Below are positions 59,512 through 64,000 of a DNA stretch of 64,000 nt, in pieces. The stretch lies in NCBI GenBank assembly GCA_035771175.1, contig CM069598.1:18514438-18578437 (forward strand), given 5' to 3'. The position numbers and the translations under genes are program-made. The notes under the pieces are model-generated. The model saw only the letters and a program-made list of their open reading frames with translations. It was not told the origin of the DNA and searched no databases. Source of the stretch: Paratinospora sagittata. Taxonomy: Eukaryota; Streptophyta; Magnoliopsida; Ranunculales; Menispermaceae. Within the stretch, counting starts at the first letter, position 1. The number at the start of each line of letters is the position of its first letter.

Positions 59512-60950
59512 AACCACCTTCAACTAATTAACCTATCACAAGTCAATCAAACTACAAGTTATCAAAGAGTGCATCAGACAATTTTATCCTTCTCATGTTT
59601 AATCATCCTTTTAACTCAAATTAAAGTGATTTAAAATGTGTTAAAATTAAAAAGTTATTAATCAGGCAACTCAGTTGATCGATCAAACAACTCAGTGACC
59701 AATCAGTCAAGGTGACCGAACGATGAGTTTTCGATGACCAAAAAGTTAATTAAGGCACCTGAATTTATATATCTTCTCTTCATCTTTTCAACTCATTTTG
59801 AATCACTCAAATCGGAGGTGAAACGAAAAAGTTATGATCATTTGAAGTTTGCATATCGATTGGTCAATCGCCATACCAATCGGTCAACATACTCACCGAT
59901 CGGTCAACTTGGTAACCAATCAGTGAGTTTTCGGTATATCGTTTAACCGATCAATAAGAAAACTTTAAATTATCATATCTTTTTCGTTTTAATTCGGATT
60001 TAAGTGATTCAAGATGCATTGAAAAGAAGAAGAAAAGATCTACAACACCGGGTGGTTTAACTGAATTTTTTTTTATCACCGAGGACCGGTCACCAGTGAC
60101 CGAAAAGTCACTTAAGGCACCTGGATTTGTAGATCTTTTTTTCCTCTTTCCAACTCATTTTGAATTAGTAAAATCGAAGTTAAAACAAAAACGCTATCGT
60201 CATTTGAAGTTTGCATATCGATTGGTCAATCGCCATATCGATTGATCAACAAACTCATCGATCAGTCAACTCGATGACCAATCGATGAGTTTTTGGTATA
60301 TCGTTTGACCGATCAATAAAAAAATTTAAATGGTCATAAATTTTTCGTTTTAACCCGAATTTAAGTGATTCAAGATGCATTGAAAAGAAGAAGAAAAGAT
60401 CTACAACACTGAGCATTTAACAGCCACCAAACCGGTCATCGGTGACCGAAAAGTCACTTAAAGTACATGAATTTGTAGATCTTCTCTTCTTCTTTCCAAC
60501 GCATTTTGAATCAATCAAATCAGAGTTAAAACGAAAACGTTATAGTCATTTGAAGTTTGCATATCGATTGATCAATCGCCATATCGATTGGTCAACAAAC
60601 TCATCGATCGGTGAGTTTTCGGTATATCGGTTAACAGATCGATAAGAAAACTTTAAATGGTCATAACTTTTTCGTTCTAACTCGAATTTGAGTGATTCAA
60701 GATGCGTTGGAAAGAGGAAGAGAAGATGTACAAATTCAAGTGCTTTAAGTGACTTTTTGATCATCGAAAAAACTCATCGATTGATCACCGAGTTGCCCAG
60801 TCAAGAACTTTTCAATTTCAACGCCTTTTGAATCACTTTAATCCGAGTTAAAAAGATGGTTAAACATGAGAAGGGCAAAATGGTCAAATGCACTCTTTGA
60901 CAACCTACAGTTTGATTGACTTGTGACAAGTTGATTGGTTGAGGGTGGTG
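59512..60950. mobile_element. Fold-back element built of three tandem hairpin units
   Basis: The outer ends are long inverted repeats of over 200 bp: ACCACC[T/C]TCAAC...TCACAAGTCAATCAAACT on the left and its inverse near 60880-60950. Inside, the segment beginning TTTGTAGATCTTCTCTTC (59765, 60125, 60470) alternates with its inverse (near 60030, 60395 and 60730), period about 350 bp. Short GATCGGTCAAC/GATTGGTCAATC repeats fill the loops. The small ORFs on both strands read the same repeat and are not genes. The structure suits a non-autonomous fold-back or Mutator-like element; I found no target duplication. Confidence 0.78.
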
Positions 60951-61113
60951 TGATTTTCATCATTTGATCTGTGAATGGTTTGAATTTTTTTTATTATACT
61001 ATTAGTCTATTAGTAGTGAAAATCATGCCACATATCTTGAATTTGATTTCTCTTCCAAGCATTACTCAAAATATCCAACAATGTTAGTCTAACTGAAAAA
61101 AAAATACAACTAC

Positions 61114-61264
61114 TATAATACCCTGTATTTCACAAAAAAAAAATTTACTATTTGGGCAACGCCCGAACGTTCAGGCACATGCCAACGTTCTGGCATGCGC
61201 CTGAACGTTCGGACATTGCCCAAATAGTAATTTTTTTTTTTTTTGTGAAATACAGGATATTACA
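61114..61264. mobile_element. 151-bp near-perfect palindrome with LTR-type ends and ACTAC duplication
   Basis: Arms 61114-61184 and 61191-61264 pair almost completely around the loop ACGTTC. Both ends match the first 20 bases of the gypsy LTR at 40931 (TGTAATACCCTGTATTTCAC), each with one change. ACTAC flanks it at 61109-61113 and 61265-61269, a 5-bp duplication as made by retrotransposon integrases. A near-palindromic GCCTGAACGTTC unit resembles the GCCTGGACTTCC repeats of that LTR. Confidence 0.85.
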
Positions 61265-61328
61265 ACTACTTGTATAATTGTAGACATTGATATGGTAAAA
61301 CACATGTATCCAATGAGCACTTGTAGTT

Positions 61329-61979
61329 ACCCTAATAAAAGTGCAGAAACCCTCTCTGCCACCTGAACCCCTTACTGATCAATGCCTTCTCCACCGCTTA
61401 GGGTTTTCTCCTAAGTGGCAGAGCCGTCCTTTTCTTTTCCTCTTTTCTCACTACCTCCCCTTCGTCGGTTACTCCTCTTGCGGCAACTCTCTCTTCGCCA
61501 CACTACCATTAATCTTTCAACCTCAATATTGCTCGTTCTTCTCATCCCAATTACATCTTTTCTCTGCCACTCCTCTTCGCCATTGCTCTCTCTTCTCCAC
61601 TAGGGTTGCCGCCGCTTACTGTCCACGGGGAATAGTGCTTCAAGTTTTTCTTAATTTGTAAGTCAATAAAAAAGCACACCCTCAGACCTTGTGGTACGGG
61701 TTATGCCTTTTTTTTGTTGTGATAGCCATGCCCTTTTGTTGTGAGGGTTAGGTCCTCTTGTTGTGAGGGCGGCCATACCCTCTTGTTTTGAGGGCGGCCA
61801 TGCCCTCTGTTGTCAAGTTTTGTTTGTTGTTTTAAGCTTTTGGGTTTACTGTTGTCCATAGGATATGTTTTATGTTGTGCTGTATTGTACTTGTAATTGT
61901 CTCAATATCTCTTGGCAAGATGTTCTCCAGACTTTGAGACTGCTATGAAATGAAAATTCCATCCTTGACAAAAAAATAA
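61329..61979 (+). mobile_element. Poly(A)-tailed retroposon with 17-bp target duplication
   Basis: AATGAGCACTTGTAGTT occurs at 61312-61328 and 61980-61996. The insert starts ACCCTAATAAAAGTGCAG, has a pyrimidine-rich first half (61340-61672) and a second half homologous to 49022-49305 ending in CTTGACAAAAAAATAA. The long duplication and A-rich tail mean LINE-type insertion. The 106-codon frame at 61341-61661 lies in the pyrimidine-rich half and shows no domain. It may be a short LINE derivative or a retroposed chimeric transcript. Confidence 0.75.
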
Positions 61980-62243
61980 AATGAGCACTTGTAGTTGTAT
62001 TTTTTATAGTTAGATTAACATTTGTCAAATATTATTGTTACTACTAACAACTCCATTTCCTATTTAAATTTTTCAAAAAATTGTAATTAGGTCTCTAAAT
62101 TAAATATATGACAAAACTATAAGTATTAAAATAATTTTAAGTCCCGTTGTAATTTAAATGCTGACTCAACATTTGATAGAATGGAGAGAAGGAAGTAAAT
62201 CGTTTATGTAGCGAACCCCGTGTAATTAGAAATAGAATGTGCA

Positions 62244-62430
62244 CCAACTTGGCATTGGTCGAGTGGTTCCCTCACTCGGCCCCCAGCAGAACGGTCCTAG
62301 GATCGAATCCCAAGTTAAGAGGGTTTACGAAAATTTTTCCCAAGGATCACTGCCCGCTCACAGATTTAGTCTCGTGGTGCGCTTCGGCTAGCCTAGGGAT
62401 ACTGTGTGGTCTACGGACCAAAAAAAAAAA
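62244..62430 (+). mobile_element. tRNA-derived SINE
   Basis: A perfect 13-bp duplication AATAGAATGTGCA flanks it (62231-62243 and 62431-62443). It has an A box (TGGTCGAGTGG, 62256-62266), a B box (GGATCGAATCC, 62300-62310) and a poly(A) tail of about 12. The box spacing and sequence fit an RNA polymerase III promoter from a tRNA. It is mobilised by a LINE in trans. Confidence 0.93.
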
Positions 62431-62800
62431 AATAGAATGTGCATTGCACATGATTTTTATCACAAATTAATTAAAATAAATAAAATTTTATTAGAAAATA
62501 TACATGTTTTGGCTTTTAATATAATCAAAATGGGTAAAATTATTTAAAAATATGGATGAAGGTATGTAGAAGTAAAAACTTAGAGAAAGTATTTACTATT
62601 AATGGACCTAAGCAAAGTTATCCAACAAATTTTTGGGACTTTTAAATAAGACAAAATAATAATTTACAACAGTAAATGATTGGAAGTAGAGAATTTTGCA
62701 TACATATATAAATTATTAAAAAGTGAGGTAATTTTATAAAGGAATCTTTTTATAATTATAAAAAAAATTATCAATAGGTCGTGTTAAGAAAAAATAGTTG

Positions 62801-63075
62801 GTGTAAGTAGCCGCTTCCTTTGTAGAAAACATGAAAAATAGTCAAATACTAAATTACTATTTTATCAGCCCTATCAACGATAAAAATAAATATTTTTAAT
62901 AACAATAAGGATATGCTTTTTAAGGGCATTTTAGAAACAAAAGGCTTCAACATGAAAAAAATTTCAAATATTCTCATCATATATATACATAAGTATAAAT
63001 ACATATCCATACTTATTATAAAGTCAAAACCCCTCAATAACGGTGTCCCACTTTTATCATAAACTCCTATATTAC
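62801..63075. other. Spacer
   Basis: AT-rich, no gene seen. ATTAC at 63071-63075 is the candidate left target duplication of the next element. Confidence 0.5.
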
Positions 63076-63441
63076 TGATGCAGTGCGTTATAGATAGACA
63101 ATAAACACACGTTCTCTGGACTCGTTGATTCTTGAGAATACCGAGAAAAGATGAAAGAATTTGCAAATTCTAGAAAAACTCAATATTATTCAATCTATAT
63201 CTTAATACCACATACAATGGCCTTTTAAATAGGCAAAACCCATTAAAACTTCTAAATAGACTAAAATACAAAAATAATAACAACCAGGCTTCTAAACAGA
63301 CTCAAATACTAATTTCCTAATTCAAGAAAAATATTAGTTTCCTAATTCAATAAAACCTAATAAAAATAATAAATTTTCTAAAAATAGTAAATTACCGAAA
63401 ATAGTAATTTACTAACTCTTAAATCTTATCACATTGCATCA
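63076..63441 (-). repeat. 3' LTR of a minus-strand gypsy element (366 bp)
   Basis: Read on the minus strand it starts TGATGCAATGTG and ends CGCACTGCATCA, so the ends are 7-bp inverted repeats. A TATA-like TATTTAAAA is at plus-strand 63223-63231, and a purine tract ACATGGGGTGAA adjoins at 63442-63453. Confidence 0.75.
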
Positions 63442-63489
63442 TTCACCCCATGTTGGAAAAAAACTACCCTCTAATTTGCAGCATCATCG

Positions 63490-64000
63490 TTTGAGGTAAG
63501 ACCATGAAACAAAGTCTTGACTCGATAACTTCAGGTGACTCTTGCGACTACACTTTCTACGACTCTTTCGATACTTCCGATTAGTAACATCAATATATTT
63601 CTGAATATCCCTCACCAAACGATCATGAGTGGTCTGATGGAGCTGCTGAACGAGAGACTAACTGATGCGCGATGAGAAACTGTAACCTTGTTGTCCTTCT
63701 TCAACCAAGCCAATTTGTAAGGTTTCAGGTGCTTGGTTATCGACAAGCCCAATTTCTGCACAGCCTCCTCTAAGATCATATTCTCACAACTGCTCAAATC
63801 AATTACAAAACGACAGACCTTGCCACCAATGGTACAGGTGGATTGGAAGATATTGTTCCGCAACCAATTATTTTGTTGTCATGGTGCTAAGAACATTCGT
63901 CGTACCACCAACATTGGCCCAGAATCACCTTCAAGTTGCTCTTCTCCATCTGGGGACTCCTCACCGATATCAAATTTAGGCTCATCTGCAGTCTCTTGTA
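63490..64000 (-). pseudogene. Gypsy pol fragment: protease joined to integrase C-terminus
   Basis: On the minus strand the frame enters from the right edge with a Gag-Pol linker (DSGPMLVVRRMFLAP), then protease-like NNIFQSTCTIGGKVCRFVID and CENMILEEAVQKLGL. The active site reads DLSS where DSGS is usual, so the Gly is lost. About 60 residues later, in another frame, comes THDRLVRDIQKYIDVTNRKY, which resembles the start of the integrase C-terminal region. All of RT, RNase H and the integrase core are missing between them. A stop lies near 63880. It belongs with the LTR at 63076-63441; the 5' half is beyond the window. Confidence 0.72.

Larger units (their letters stand above)
60993..62800 (+). 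repeat. Dispersed AT-rich repeat, copy B, with three later insertions
   Basis: Colinear with 48331-50345. It differs by the 151-bp palindrome (61114-61264), the 5' part of the retroposon (61329-61672) and the SINE (62244-62430). Confidence 0.75.

Noticed and set aside
59734..60764. 67-72-codon frames on both strands with similar proteins
   Set aside because: They are the same hairpin repeat read in both directions, not genes.
61341..61661. 106-codon Leu/Ser/Pro-rich frame that could be an exon
   Set aside because: It lies within a retroposon bounded by a 17-bp duplication and has no domain; GTAAG after it is not enough to call a splice site.

Overview
The window is flowering-plant nuclear DNA, and I recognise no host gene in it. 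The evidence for a plant is the content: Ty3/gypsy elements primed by initiator-methionine tRNA with chromodomain-type integrase tails, Ty1/copia pol, plant L1 LINE pieces with a C-terminal RNase H, a tRNA-derived SINE, a hAT-like element, and long AT-rich spacers. I cannot name the species. The coding sequences that remain belong to transposons, and nearly all are broken.

Layout. 1-10425: two nearly identical Tekay-like gypsy units in tandem sharing the middle LTR. The left unit has an exact in-frame 1755-bp deletion of RT-RNase H; the right unit (2481-10425) is complete. The array sits in an older gypsy remnant (10426-11328), which also received a decayed gypsy element (11329-20968). That element's 3' LTR stops at an LTR-derived element with 123-bp inverted ends (20969-22054). 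Next is a broken minus-strand Ty1/copia element (22055-29648). A solo LTR with a GGTTG duplication (26736-29395) lies beside its primer-binding site, and its 5' LTR is split by an 11.3-kb minus-strand gypsy element (29649-40931, duplication AGAAT). That gypsy element carries a 419-codon sense ORF upstream of gag and a 162-codon ORF after pol.

41492-47640 is a four-level nest: a LINE RNase H fragment, split by a small LTR element (duplication ATAAG), which holds a solo LTR (duplication GCTGG/GTTGG), which holds an unclassified 1.47-kb insertion (duplication ATGTG). 47641-54116 is AT-rich repeat sequence with a 5'-truncated L1 LINE. 54125-55911 is a hAT-like element, followed by an LTR fragment (55922-57043). 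57044-59511 is AT-rich and unassigned. 59512-60950 is a fold-back element made of tandem hairpins. 60993-62800 is a second copy of the 48331-50345 repeat, carrying a 151-bp LTR-end palindrome, a retroposon with a 17-bp duplication and a SINE with a 13-bp duplication. The right edge (63076-64000) is the 3' end of another minus-strand gypsy element.

Most worth a second look: (i) the ORF upstream of gag in the chromovirus-like element at 29649-40931, which resembles the 'putative plant transposon protein' domain and is open although gag-pol has many stops; (ii) two elements bounded by inverted copies of a single LTR end (61114-61264 and 20969-22054), one with a 5-bp target duplication, which may be MITE-like derivatives of LTRs; (iii) the in-frame, microhomology-bounded pol deletion. 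All coordinates and alignments were made by eye.
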